This document shows positions 1 to 8,312 of a DNA stretch of 64,000 nt, one piece after another. Below the pieces are notes generated by a model. It had not been told where the DNA came from. It worked only from the letters and a program-made list of their open reading frames with translations, and made no database searches. A program made the translations under genes and the position numbers. This DNA is from Pseudomonas sp. H3(2019) (lineage in GTDB: Bacteria; Pseudomonadota; Gammaproteobacteria; Pseudomonadales; Pseudomonadaceae): assembly GCF_007713465.1 (NCBI RefSeq), contig NZ_VMSG01000019.1:1-64000 (forward strand), written 5' to 3'. The stretch's first letter is position 1; every line of letters starts with the position of its first letter.

Positions 1-148
1 CCTATCCCTTATCGTAAGGGGGAAACGGTGTCCTGTCTTTCATGGGGCTCGTTCATGTGCCATGTAGTACATTTCGTATATAAATCAATTAGATATGCGT
101 TGTCTGCGTAGGGTTTAACCTGTTTCACTTTAGGAAAAGTCGCTAATG

Positions 149-168
149 TGCGCAAGAAGTTGCGCACT
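149..168. repeat. 20-bp palindrome, copy A (downstream of hcp)
   Basis: GTGCGCAAGAAGTTGCGCAC has arms TGCGCAA/TTGCGCA around a short centre. It is the exact reverse complement of the copy at 960-979 on the other side of hcp. It could be a repressor site or a small repeat element; no known site of this exact form comes to mind. Confidence 0.6.
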
Positions 169-226
169 TAGGGGGTTGAAGCAATTTGCTGGGAAGAGAT
201 CAGGTAAGTCGGCTGTTGGCTAAACG

Positions 227-255
227 CCCATCGGTCAGCACTGCTGAGCGATGGG
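227..255 (-). terminator. Hairpin after hcp, possible terminator
   Basis: Arms CCCATCG (227-233) and CGATGGG (249-255), with a second inner pairing CAGCA/TGCTG, form a long stem about 20 bases past the hcp stop codon. There is no clean T-run on the minus strand, so termination is only a possibility. Confidence 0.35.
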
Positions 256-277
256 ATAATGCAAGCCGTGGGGGGAT

Positions 278-802
278 TCAACCTGTCTTCTTATCGCTCC
301 AGTCGTAAGAGCCGGAGGTGTTGGAGGCTATATGCTCCCAAGTGATTTTTCGGTAGCTGAAGGAAACTTCTTCTCGGTGGGTCAGTGGCTCATTGTTTGA
401 GTCGAGGCGCAGTGGCATGCGCGATTGAATATCGACGATGACGGCTCCCTCCAACGTGATTGTGTAGAAGAGCTCCAGGGCACCGCCGTTTTCAGCATCG
501 TCGCGGTAAAGCTCAAGGTGCCATTCGGACATTTTCTCGGCCCGTGTCAGGGCAGAAAAAAGCAGGGGTGAAGATTTGTCGAATGCCTTGGTGATCACCA
601 GCGGTTTGTGGGTGCTCTGACCTCCAGCCCTTCCGGAACTTGGGTCGTGGGGGATATAGATGTTATGGCTGACGTCCCAGACCAGGATTTTGTCTTCATG
701 ATCTTTCTGCCAGCCACCGATGACCGATTGTTCAGTGGAAGCCCCTTCACTGATGAAGCCCTGCGTGGTCCCCGAAATAGAGAGATAGGTGGGGTTTTGC
801 AT
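278..802 (-). CDS. hcp: Hcp family type VI secretion tube protein
   Basis: This 174-aa protein matches the Hcp family. Hcp rings stack into the inner tube of the T6SS and carry small effectors in their lumen. Recognisable Hcp features are the N-terminal YLSISGTTQG, then HEDKILVWD near residue 36, HKPLVITKAFDKSSPLLF near 65-82, and LEGAVIVDIQ near 117. Length is usual for the family and no toxic C-terminal extension is visible. The ATG is preceded by AAGGA about 9 bases upstream. No tssA-M genes are near, so this is an orphan copy that would work with a core apparatus elsewhere. It is flanked on both sides by the same palindrome (149-168 and 960-979). The assignment rests on recognised sequence pattern, not a search. 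Confidence 0.85.
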   Translation of the reverse strand: MQNPTYLSISGTTQGFISEGASTEQSVIGGWQKDHEDKILVWDVSHNIYIPHDPSSGRAGGQSTHKPLVITKAFDKSSPLLFSALTRAEKMSEWHLELYRDDAENGGALELFYTITLEGAVIVDIQSRMPLRLDSNNEPLTHREEVSFSYRKITWEHIASNTSGSYDWSDKKTG

Positions 803-959
803 GAGCGCTTTTCCTTGCGTGATAAATCAAAGTACTTGGGAGACAACGCTCCCGATGAGTCTCTGATCGTTATCAAGGTCCATGCCACTTAAATTTAATG
901 TATAAAAATCAATAACTTATTATTTTTATCTGACAAATATCGCTGTTTTGTCAAGAAAA

Positions 960-979
960 GTGCGCAACTTCTTGCGCAC
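960..979. repeat. 20-bp palindrome, copy B (upstream of hcp)
   Basis: GTGCGCAACTTCTTGCGCAC is the exact reverse complement of the copy at 149-168. The pair encloses hcp as a 20-bp inverted repeat. Confidence 0.6.
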
Positions 980-1065
980 CACAGCGCAACAACTTGCACA
1001 GTGCCTTGAAAGCCATACAGGCGATGCTGCAAGCCTGATCGAAGGCGAGTTATCCACAGGCATGC

Positions 1066-1083
1066 TGCGCAAGTTCTTGCGCA
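1066..1083. repeat. Palindrome, copy C (upstream of higA)
   Basis: TGCGCAAGTTCTTGCGCA has the same arms as copies A and B but a slightly different centre. It lies about 45 bases before the proposed GTG start of the HigA-like gene. Confidence 0.55.
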
Positions 1084-1127
1084 TCATGGCCATATGACTG
1101 CTTGCTTCAGAGCGGCCCTGGCACTTT

Positions 1128-1487
1128 GTGTCGCCGCTGCTGCGCAAACCGAAAAACGAGGCTGATTACGATGTGCTGGTAAAGGCGCTCGATGAGTTGC
1201 TGGACTTGATCGGCGAAGATGAATCAAGTCCGCTCATGAGTCTGGTGGACATTTTCAGTGACTGGATCGAGGCCTACGACCAGCAACACCGGCCAATGCC
1301 TGTGGCCAGTGGTGTTGATGTGCTGCGTTACATGATGCGCGAACACGGCTTGAGTCAAAGCGACCTGCCGGGTGTGGGCGCACAATCGGTGGTATCGGAA
1401 ATCCTGAGTGGCAAGCGCCAGCTCAACCTGCGGCAGATCCGCTGGTTGGCCGAGCGCTTTAACGTGTCGGTAGAAACCTTCATCTGA
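1128..1487 (+). CDS. HigA-type antitoxin, XRE family, without a visible toxin gene
   Basis: This 119-aa protein resembles E. coli HigA. An N-terminal acidic helical part contains NEADYDVLVKALDELL. A C-terminal helix-turn-helix contains LSQSDLPGVGAQSVVSEILS and GKRQLNLRQIRWLAERF. HigA proteins neutralise the HigB mRNA interferase and repress their own operon. HigB is normally encoded just upstream, but no HigB frame is visible between hcp and this gene, so it looks like a solitary antitoxin or regulator. The start is a GTG at 1128; there is no ATG between the preceding in-frame stop (1095) and it, and the ribosome site is weak, so the N-terminus is uncertain. The upstream palindromes are candidate operators. 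Confidence 0.7.
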   Translation: MSPLLRKPKNEADYDVLVKALDELLDLIGEDESSPLMSLVDIFSDWIEAYDQQHRPMPVASGVDVLRYMMREHGLSQSDLPGVGAQSVVSEILSGKRQLNLRQIRWLAERFNVSVETFI

Positions 1488-1493
1488 CCGCCC

Positions 1494-2957
1494 TCAAGAC
1501 GAACAGCTGATCTCCAGATGCTTGCCCCACTCAGGCGGGCGCTCGGCGTAGCTGTCCATGCCAGGCTGTTCTTCGAACGGCTTGCTCAGGACCGCATGCA
1601 GGCGGCGAACCTCTGCGTAGTCACCGCTTTCTGCTGCGTCGATGGCTTTCTGCGCCAGGTAGTTGCGCAGGATGTAGAGCGGATTGACCGCGTGCATGCG
1701 GGCGCGGCGCTGTGCTTGATCGCTGTTGCCGTCGCGGGCGACGCGTGCGCAGTAGCGCTCGGCCCAGGTATCGAAGCCCTTGATGTCGACGAAGTCGTCG
1801 CGCAAGCGGGCGACGGCAAGCTCGGCGGCTTGATCGCCCAAACGGCGGAAAAACAGGCTGTAGTCGACGCTGCTGTTTTGCATCAGTTGCAGCAGGTTTT
1901 CGACCAGTTGCTGGTCGTCTTCTTCGCCAGTGGTCAAGCCGAGGCGACGGCGCATCAGGTCCAGGTAATGAGCCAGATACAGCGGGAAGTACAGGCCGAG
2001 GGTTTCGCGCAGGGCTTCGACGCTGATGAACGGTGTCAGGGCCTGGGCCAGTGCGCTGAGGTTCCATTGGCCGATGGGCACTTGATTGCTGAACGAGTAG
2101 CGACCCTGATCATCGGAATGGTTGCAGATGAAGTTGGCGTCAAAGTCGTCGAGGAAGGCAAACGGACCGAAGTCGAACGTGACGCCGAGGATCGACATGT
2201 TGTCGGTGTTCATCACCCCGTGGCAGAAGCCATAGGCCTGCCATTTGGCGATCAGCCCGGCGTTGCGCTCGACGACTTCGCGGAACATTGCCAGGTACGG
2301 TTCCGGCTGTTCCAGGCACTCGGGGAAATGCATCGCCAACACGTGCTCGCCGAGAGCTTTCTGTTGTTCGGGCCGTTTGGTGTAGTAGAAGTATTCGAAA
2401 TGTCCGAAGCGCACATGGCTCGCTGCCAGGCGCAGGACCATGGCCGCGCGTTCCTGTTTCTCACGCCAGACCGGGGTGTTCGAACCGATAACGCATAGGG
2501 CGCGGGTGGTCGGGATGCCCAGTGCGTGCAACGCTTCAGACGCCAGAAACTCACGAATCGACGAGCGCAGTACCGCACGGCCATCGCCCATGCGTGAGTA
2601 CGGCGTTTGCCCGGCACCCTTGAGGTGCAAGTCCCAGTGTTCGCCGGCCTCGTTGTAGACCTCGCCCAGCAGCAGCCCGCGACCATCGCCCAATTGCGGG
2701 TTGTAGGAACCGAACTGGTGCCCGGAATAGACCATCGCCCGCGGCTCGGCTGCTGCCCACAGCTTGTGGCCGCCGAACAGTTCGGCGAACACCGGCGTTT
2801 CGGCAACGCTCGGGTCGAGGTCGAGCAGGGCCATGGCCGCAGGGCTGGCAACCACCAGTCGTGGTTCGCCGATGGGCTCAGGCAGTACATGAGTTGAGAG
2901 CGCGTCGCCCAGGCGGGCGAAGCGGTTGTCGAAGGTCAGTTCGTCGAGGGCTTTCAA
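1494..2957 (-). CDS. selO: Protein adenylyltransferase SelO (YdiU)
   Basis: SelO is a pseudokinase that transfers AMP from ATP to Ser, Thr or Tyr of target proteins and is linked to redox stress. Visible motifs are LGDGRGLLLGEV, KGAGQTPYSRMGDGRAVLRS, GVMNTDNMSILG and DFGPFAFLDDFD, the last two forming the nucleotide and metal site. The protein ends in C-S-S; the Cys sits where eukaryotic SelO has selenocysteine (U-S-S). I chose a TTG start at 2957 because GGAG lies 8 bases before it and the protein then begins KALDELTFDNRF at the family length of 487 aa; a longer open frame to 3089 gives an unlikely N-terminus. It lies 58 bases after kefA on the same strand, so the two may be cotranscribed. 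Confidence 0.92.
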   Translation of the reverse strand: MKALDELTFDNRFARLGDALSTHVLPEPIGEPRLVVASPAAMALLDLDPSVAETPVFAELFGGHKLWAAAEPRAMVYSGHQFGSYNPQLGDGRGLLLGEVYNEAGEHWDLHLKGAGQTPYSRMGDGRAVLRSSIREFLASEALHALGIPTTRALCVIGSNTPVWREKQERAAMVLRLAASHVRFGHFEYFYYTKRPEQQKALGEHVLAMHFPECLEQPEPYLAMFREVVERNAGLIAKWQAYGFCHGVMNTDNMSILGVTFDFGPFAFLDDFDANFICNHSDDQGRYSFSNQVPIGQWNLSALAQALTPFISVEALRETLGLYFPLYLAHYLDLMRRRLGLTTGEEDDQQLVENLLQLMQNSSVDYSLFFRRLGDQAAELAVARLRDDFVDIKGFDTWAERYCARVARDGNSDQAQRRARMHAVNPLYILRNYLAQKAIDAAESGDYAEVRRLHAVLSKPFEEQPGMDSYAERPPEWGKHLEISCSS

Positions 2958-3015
2958 CGGCCATCTCCAGCAGAATGTCCGAGCATTCTGCTGGGGAATG
3001 GCGCATGGCGTCCAG

Positions 3016-6000
3016 TCAGTCGAGATGCACCGACGGTGGCTCGGGTGGGGTCTTGCCTTTGTCGGGAGACGTGGCGGGTTTGACCGCATCGCTGGTCAGC
3101 AACAGCTGTTCCTGGCCTGTCAGGTTTTTCAGGTGGATATCCACCTGACGGAAAGCGATGTTGATGTTGTGCTTCTTGAATTCGCTGTTGATGAACCGGT
3201 TGATTTCATCGAGTGCCGGGTTACGGTCGCCGAGGTCGCGCACATGGATACGCAGCTCGTGATCCAGGGTGCTTTCACCAAAGTTCAGGAAGTACACCGA
3301 GGGCGCAGGGTCCTTCAGTACACGCGGGTTTTCCATGGCCGCTCTGAGCAGCAGGGTGCGTACCAGCTCCAGATCCGAATCGTAGCCGACGCCCAGCTTG
3401 AGGGTGACCCGGGTCACGGTGTCGGTCAGCGACCAGTTGATCAGTTGCCCGGTGATGAACGTCTTGTTCGGGACAATGATGTCCTTGCGGTCGAAGTCGG
3501 TGATGGTGGTGGCGCGGATGCGGATTTTGCTCACCGTGCCTGACAGGTTGCCGATGGTGATCGTGTCGCCGATCCGCACCGGGCGCTCGAACAGGATCAT
3601 GATCCCGGAGATGAAGTTGGCGAAGATCTCCTGCATACCGAAACCCAGGCCGACCGAGAGCGCGGCCACCAGCCATTGCAATTTGTCCCAGCTCACGCCG
3701 AGGGTCGACAGGGTGGACACGAAACCCACACCGGCAATCACATAGGTCAGCAGGGTGGTCGTGGCGTAGGCGCTGCCCTGAGCCAGGTCGAGCTTGGACA
3801 GCACCAGCACCTCGAGCAACCCTGGCAGGTTTCGCGCCAGGGCTACGGTAATACCGATGATGATCAGCGCACCGAGCATGTCGCCGATGCTGATCGGCAC
3901 CATGCTCATGTTGGCGCCTACGCCGCTGGTGTATTCGTACAACGTGATGTTGTCGAGGTACGAGAACACCGAGATCAGGTCTTTCCAGACCCAATACAAC
4001 GCAGCGATGAAGCCGCCGAGCAAGGCCAGGCGGATCAGGCGCAGGGACTGTTCGTTGACTTTCTCGATGTCCAGTGTCGGCTCTTCGACGACCGCTTCAC
4101 CGTCGCCGGCTTCTTTGGCGGCCTGGCGTTTGGTCAGGGCGCGCTGGTAGGCCAGGCGCCGCGCCGCGACGGCCAGACCGCGCACAAAGGTGGCTTCAAT
4201 GATCAGCCAGAACATCAGCAGGTACAGGGTGTTGATCAACCGGTCGCTGAGTTTCAGTGCGGTGTAGAAGTAGCCAAAGCACACGGCGATAAACAAGGCA
4301 ATCGGCAGCACAGTGAATAGAACGCCGACAGCTTTGCGAAACAGGGAGGCGCTGTTATGGGTCGGACTGTTGATCAGCAGGCGACTGAGCAGCCAGGCCA
4401 TCAAGGCGTAGCAGGTCAGCACCACGGCGATGCCGATTACGTCGTCCGTCAGGGCCGCCGGTTGCAATTCGGCCACCGCCACCACGGCCACCAGCGCCAG
4501 CACCACCAGACCCAGACGACGGATCCAGCCGCGCAGGAATTCCACCTGAGGTTTTTCCCAGCGAAAGTGCAGTTCCGCCACGCCTCCCGGTGCCAGGACC
4601 CGGTACGCGGTGTAGAACACCAGCCACGCCTGGGCAATTTGCAACAGGGCGGCGCCGAGGTTGGCGTTTTGTCCGCGGGCGTCGATCTGCAAGGCGAAAC
4701 CGCACAGGGCCAGGGCCAGTGACACCGGCATCGCCAGCAGCACGTTGATCAGGATCGCCTGCGGCGTGTGCCATTGGCTGTCGCGTTTGAAGTGCCCAAT
4801 GTCCTGGTGCACCTTGTTCAGTCGCGCATAGAGGTATTTGCGCCGCCAGACCAGGAAGCCGATCAGCAGCACCAGCGGCAGAAACAGCAGTGGTCGCTGG
4901 GTCAGGCCGTCGGCCAGCTCGCTCAGGCTCGAAGCCCACGGCAGCGTGACGACCTGTTTCTCCAGTCGGTCCGGCACGCCGCGCATCCATTCGAAATCCA
5001 GCGGCTTGTTGCTGGGGATCCAGAACATCTGTTCGTCGAGGGTCGCGCGCAGGCCCTGGGCGGTGGTGAGCAATTGCTTCTGATTCAATTGCAGGGTGAT
5101 GGATTCATTGAGCAGCGCACTCAGCTCGCGGCTCAGGCGCTCCAGCAGGTCGGCACGAGTGACGGCCAGATCCAGCAGGTTTTTGCGCAGTTGCGGGGTG
5201 ACCTGATCGGCTGGCTGGCTCGCCAGCAAGTTATCCACATAGGCGCCGGGCGTACTGATCAGTTCGCGTTGTTGATTGACCTCGAACTGGTACAGGCGAA
5301 TGTCGGCGATGTCGTTGGCCAGGTTCCGATCAAGCGTGAGCCGTGGCAAGGCCTGCTTTTGTTTATAGAGAATCTTGGACAGCAGCAGGCTGCCCTTGAG
5401 TACGCTGATTTGCTCGTCCAGCGCGGCGTCGCTTTGGGTCACGCTGTCGAGTTGCTGCTTGGTTTGCAGGTTCTGCTGGGTCAATTCGTTGAGGCGGTCG
5501 GTGCTTTTGAGCAGGTAGTCGGAGAGCTTCAGGTTGGCAGCGCTTTCCGTGGCCAGCAGATTGCTGCCGCCGGCTTTTTGCGCTTCGATCGATTGCTGGG
5601 TCACCGTCTGTTGAGACTGGGCCAGGCGCTTCTGGTTGATCAGGGTTTGCAGGTCCTGGATCTCCCGCTCCATCCGTGCGGTTTTTTCCAGCAGCAAGTC
5701 ATGTTGGCTGCTGCCCAGGTCCTGCAGTTGACTGTTGCCAGCCAGTTCCTGACGACGCAGCGGGATCAGCGCATTCAACGCGGCCAGCTCGGCATTGAGG
5801 GTGTCGCGTTGTTCATTCGTCAGGGCTTTGCCGTTGTCTCTGCCCAGCTTGAGGATGCCGTTGATTTGCAGGATGCGTGTCTGGCTGGCGCTGATCTCGG
5901 CCTGGGCGCGCTCGGGGCGGGTCTGGGCGGTGATGATCAGGCTGTTGGCATCGGCCAGGGCTTTTTGCAGATCGCTTTGCTGGGTGCTGCGTTCAGTCAG

Positions 6001-6363
6001 CATCTGCTCGAGCTGTGGCACCGACAGGTTGGCGTAGCGTTGCTCGACCGGTACGGATTTGCTGGCCTTGAGGCGCTCCAGCTCGCGCTGGTTTTCGATG
6101 TTCTGCTTGGGTGCCGTGCTCAGTTGCTGCTTGAGGTTGTCCAGGCGCTTTTCATAATCGTCGCGGTTGGACAACTGGGTCAGCGTCTGTTGCAGCACCA
6201 GTTGCAGGGCTTTTTGATCGGCCTCGGGCAGTTTGCGCTCGGCAATCTTGTCCAGGCTCTTCTGCACGGTCTCGGCAGACGGCGGTTCGGCCGCTTGCAG
6301 GGAGCCGACGGAGAGACTGAGCCCGAGCAGGGCAATAGCAAAAAATGAGCGCAGAGTTGGCAT
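3016..6363 (-). CDS. Large mechanosensitive channel, MscK/KefA type
   Basis: This 1115-aa inner-membrane protein has a signal peptide (MPTLRSFFAIALLGLSLSVG..LQA). A long periplasmic region follows, about residues 30-470, rich in Gln, Leu and Ala and predicted coiled coil. Then come multiple membrane segments (about 490-900) and a C-terminal MscS domain with LQWLVAALSVGLGFGMQEIF (pore helix, TM3) and FERPVRIGDTITIGNLSGTV (beta domain). Such channels open on hypoosmotic shock and release solutes; E. coli MscK is also tuned by external K+. The ATG at 6363 gives a clean signal peptide; an upstream in-frame extension to 6762 overlaps nhaP2 and is rejected. It starts 34 bases after nhaP2, so K+/H+ exchange and tension release may be coordinated. 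Confidence 0.9.
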   Translation of the reverse strand: MPTLRSFFAIALLGLSLSVGSLQAAEPPSAETVQKSLDKIAERKLPEADQKALQLVLQQTLTQLSNRDDYEKRLDNLKQQLSTAPKQNIENQRELERLKASKSVPVEQRYANLSVPQLEQMLTERSTQQSDLQKALADANSLIITAQTRPERAQAEISASQTRILQINGILKLGRDNGKALTNEQRDTLNAELAALNALIPLRRQELAGNSQLQDLGSSQHDLLLEKTARMEREIQDLQTLINQKRLAQSQQTVTQQSIEAQKAGGSNLLATESAANLKLSDYLLKSTDRLNELTQQNLQTKQQLDSVTQSDAALDEQISVLKGSLLLSKILYKQKQALPRLTLDRNLANDIADIRLYQFEVNQQRELISTPGAYVDNLLASQPADQVTPQLRKNLLDLAVTRADLLERLSRELSALLNESITLQLNQKQLLTTAQGLRATLDEQMFWIPSNKPLDFEWMRGVPDRLEKQVVTLPWASSLSELADGLTQRPLLFLPLVLLIGFLVWRRKYLYARLNKVHQDIGHFKRDSQWHTPQAILINVLLAMPVSLALALCGFALQIDARGQNANLGAALLQIAQAWLVFYTAYRVLAPGGVAELHFRWEKPQVEFLRGWIRRLGLVVLALVAVVAVAELQPAALTDDVIGIAVVLTCYALMAWLLSRLLINSPTHNSASLFRKAVGVLFTVLPIALFIAVCFGYFYTALKLSDRLINTLYLLMFWLIIEATFVRGLAVAARRLAYQRALTKRQAAKEAGDGEAVVEEPTLDIEKVNEQSLRLIRLALLGGFIAALYWVWKDLISVFSYLDNITLYEYTSGVGANMSMVPISIGDMLGALIIIGITVALARNLPGLLEVLVLSKLDLAQGSAYATTTLLTYVIAGVGFVSTLSTLGVSWDKLQWLVAALSVGLGFGMQEIFANFISGIMILFERPVRIGDTITIGNLSGTVSKIRIRATTITDFDRKDIIVPNKTFITGQLINWSLTDTVTRVTLKLGVGYDSDLELVRTLLLRAAMENPRVLKDPAPSVYFLNFGESTLDHELRIHVRDLGDRNPALDEINRFINSEFKKHNINIAFRQVDIHLKNLTGQEQLLLTSDAVKPATSPDKGKTPPEPPSVHLD

Positions 6364-6397
6364 AGAGACCGATCGAAAACGTAACGAAAAAAGGAGT

Positions 6398-8140
6398 TTA
6401 GAGGAACAGCCCGGGGCCCGGGCGACTTCCTTCGGGAAATCTGACGCCCACTTTGGCGATCTTGTTCCCGTCCATGACCGCGACCGTCCAGATGGTGTTG
6501 TTCCATTCCACCTGGTCACCGACCACCGGAGCGCCACCGACTTTCTGGGTAATGAAGCGACCGAGCGGCATGTCCGGATCGACCCCTTCGAGTTGCAGCC
6601 CGTACAGCGCTGAAACCGCACCCAGCTGGGCGTCGCCTTCCAGAACGAAGTCACCGAAGAAACGCAAATCGAGGCCGCGTTGCGGCGCCTGACTGAAGAG
6701 TTTTCCGAGCGCCGGAAGGTTGTGTTCATGGCCGATAACGCAGAGCAAATCGCCGACTTCAAGCACTGTACTACCCGACGGATGGAGCAGTTGCTGACGG
6801 CGAAACAGTGCCGCGATACGTGTGCCTTCGGGCATTTTCAGCTCGCGAAGGGCGGCGCCGATGCACCATTTTTCCGCGCCAAGGCGATAAACGAACAACT
6901 CCCACTCGCTGGTGACATGCACTTCGAGGGCGGCCCGGGAGATCGGCGCGGGTTCTGGCGGGACGGTCACCTTCAGCAGTTTGGCGACCCACGGCAGGCT
7001 GGTGCCTTGCACCAGCAGCGATACCAGCACGATGAAGAACGCAAGGTTGAAGTACAGCTGGGCGTTCGGCAGACCGGCCATCAACGGGAACACCGCCAGA
7101 ATGATCGGGACCGCGCCGCGCAGGCCAACCCAGGAGATAAAGGCCTTCTCGCGGCCATGGAAAGCCTTGAACGGCAGCAGGCCGACCAACACCGACAGTG
7201 GGCGCGCAAACAGAATCATCCACAGCGCCAGACCAAGGGCGGGCAGGGCAATGGGCAGCAAGTCGTGGGGTGTCACCAGCAGCCCCAGCACCAGGAACAT
7301 GCCGATTTGCGCGAGCCAGGCCATGCCGTCAAGCATGTGCAGAATGCCGTGGCGGCTGCGCACCGGACGGTTGCCGATCACCAGGCCGCACAGGTACACG
7401 GCGAGAAAGCCGCTGCCGTGCAAGGCGTTGGTCAGGGCGAACACCACCAGACCGCCAGCGATCACCAGAATCGGGTACAGGCCGGCGGCCAGGTGGATTC
7501 GATTGACCATTTGCAGCATCAACCAGCCACCGCCCAGACCGACGATGGCGCCGATGCCGAACTCACGAAACAGGTGAGTGAGCAGGCTCCAGTGCAGGCC
7601 GGTCTGGCCGCTGGCGAGCATGTCGATCAGGGTGACGGTGAGAAACACCGCCATCGGGTCGTTGCTGCCGGATTCGATTTCCAGGCTGGCGGTCACCCGT
7701 TCGTTGAGGCCTTTGCCGCCCAGCAGCGAGAACACTGCCGCGGCGTCGGTGGAGCCGACGATAGCGCCGATCAGCAGACCCTGGATCAGGTTCAGGTTGA
7801 ACAGCCAGGCCGCGGCCATGCCGGTCAGCCCGGTAGTGATCAGCACCCCGACCGTCGCCAGCGACAGCGCCGGCCATAATGCCACGCGGAAACTCGCGAC
7901 CCGGGTGCGCAATCCGCCGTCGAGCAGGATCACGGCCAACGCGAGGTTGCCGACCAGATAGGCGGTGGGGTAGTTATCGAAGATGATGCCGCCGCCGTCG
8001 ACGCCGGCAGCCATGCCCACGGCCAGGATGATCACCAGAATCGGGATCCCGAGGCGGGACGAAAGTGAGCTCACCAGAATGCTCGCACCTACCAGCAACG
8101 CGCCGATCAAGAACAGGCTGTTGATGGTCGTCGCATTCAA
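6398..8140 (-). CDS. nhaP2: K+/H+ antiporter NhaP2 (CvrA family, CPA1)
   Basis: This 580-aa antiporter exchanges cytoplasmic K+ for protons and protects against K+ overload. The N-terminal 390 residues form the Na+/H+-exchanger domain with about 12 membrane segments; the ion-binding region is visible as GSTDAAAVFSLLGGKG and ESGSNDPMAVFLT. A TrkA_C (RCK_C) regulatory domain follows at about 400-480 (VYRLGAEKWCIGAALRELK), and a CorC/HlyC-type domain at about 490-575. The start is a TTG at 8140 with GGAG 8 bases upstream, giving NATTINSLFLIGALL as the first membrane helix. It is probably the first gene of a minus-strand unit with kefA and selO. Confidence 0.92.
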   Translation of the reverse strand: MNATTINSLFLIGALLVGASILVSSLSSRLGIPILVIILAVGMAAGVDGGGIIFDNYPTAYLVGNLALAVILLDGGLRTRVASFRVALWPALSLATVGVLITTGLTGMAAAWLFNLNLIQGLLIGAIVGSTDAAAVFSLLGGKGLNERVTASLEIESGSNDPMAVFLTVTLIDMLASGQTGLHWSLLTHLFREFGIGAIVGLGGGWLMLQMVNRIHLAAGLYPILVIAGGLVVFALTNALHGSGFLAVYLCGLVIGNRPVRSRHGILHMLDGMAWLAQIGMFLVLGLLVTPHDLLPIALPALGLALWMILFARPLSVLVGLLPFKAFHGREKAFISWVGLRGAVPIILAVFPLMAGLPNAQLYFNLAFFIVLVSLLVQGTSLPWVAKLLKVTVPPEPAPISRAALEVHVTSEWELFVYRLGAEKWCIGAALRELKMPEGTRIAALFRRQQLLHPSGSTVLEVGDLLCVIGHEHNLPALGKLFSQAPQRGLDLRFFGDFVLEGDAQLGAVSALYGLQLEGVDPDMPLGRFITQKVGGAPVVGDQVEWNNTIWTVAVMDGNKIAKVGVRFPEGSRPGPGLFL

Positions 8141-8264
8141 TGGCAGTACTCCAGAAAGCTAAAGGCGGGCGCAAACTGACCATGCAGTCTGCGTGCCAGT
8201 GATTCTAACCTGTTGAAATGTGATGCTGTCAAAAAGCTTTTGACCGCAAGGTACGCGACGCACT

Positions 8265-8296
8265 GATCGTTCCCACGCTCCCGCGTGGGAACGATC
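8265..8296. repeat. Pseudomonas palindrome (GATCGTTCCCACGC type)
   Basis: GATCGTTCCCACGC and its inverted copy GCGTGGGAACGATC surround a 4-base centre, giving an almost perfect hairpin between the MCP gene and nhaP2. The same unit recurs at 12788, 14774, 29356 and 49987. Confidence 0.85.
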
Positions 8297-8312
8297 AACA
8301 GGCTAAGCGTAA

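Larger units (their letters stand above)
1..277. other. Non-coding stretch at the window edge
   Basis: I see no convincing gene on either strand. The stretch starts with a small inverted repeat (CCCTTATCGTAAGGG, near position 5). It holds one copy of the TGCGCAA/TTGCGCA palindrome (149-168) and a hairpin at 227-255 just beyond the 3' end of the minus-strand hcp gene. Confidence 0.5.
803..1127. promoter_or_regulatory. hcp/higA intergenic region with palindromes
   Basis: This region between divergent hcp and the HigA-like gene has an AT-rich core (about 893-945) that probably carries a promoter. Two palindromes with arms TGCGCAA/TTGCGCA lie at 960-979 and 1066-1083, plus a weaker half-copy near 984-999 (GCGCAACAACTTGCAC). 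Repeated palindromes in front of an antitoxin-type regulator suggest autoregulation, but this is inference. Confidence 0.45.

Noticed and set aside
608..892. Plus-strand open frame opposite hcp
   Set aside because: It lies fully antisense to the well-supported hcp gene and has no recognisable protein features.
906..1097. Open stretch in the same frame as the HigA-like gene, ending in TGA at 1095
   Set aside because: It could be read as a 45-codon upstream ORF or a broken N-terminus, but it has no good start or ribosome site and its sequence is dominated by the palindromes.
1518..2498. Long plus-strand open frame opposite selO
   Set aside because: High-GC antisense by-product; the minus strand encodes all SelO motifs.
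4768..6348. 526-codon open frame opposite the KefA-type channel
   Set aside because: Gln/Leu-rich translation is the mirror of the coiled-coil coding region; no family features.
6680..7879. 399-codon frame opposite nhaP2 rich in Gln and His
   Set aside because: Composition typical of antisense frames in this genome, with no start signal.
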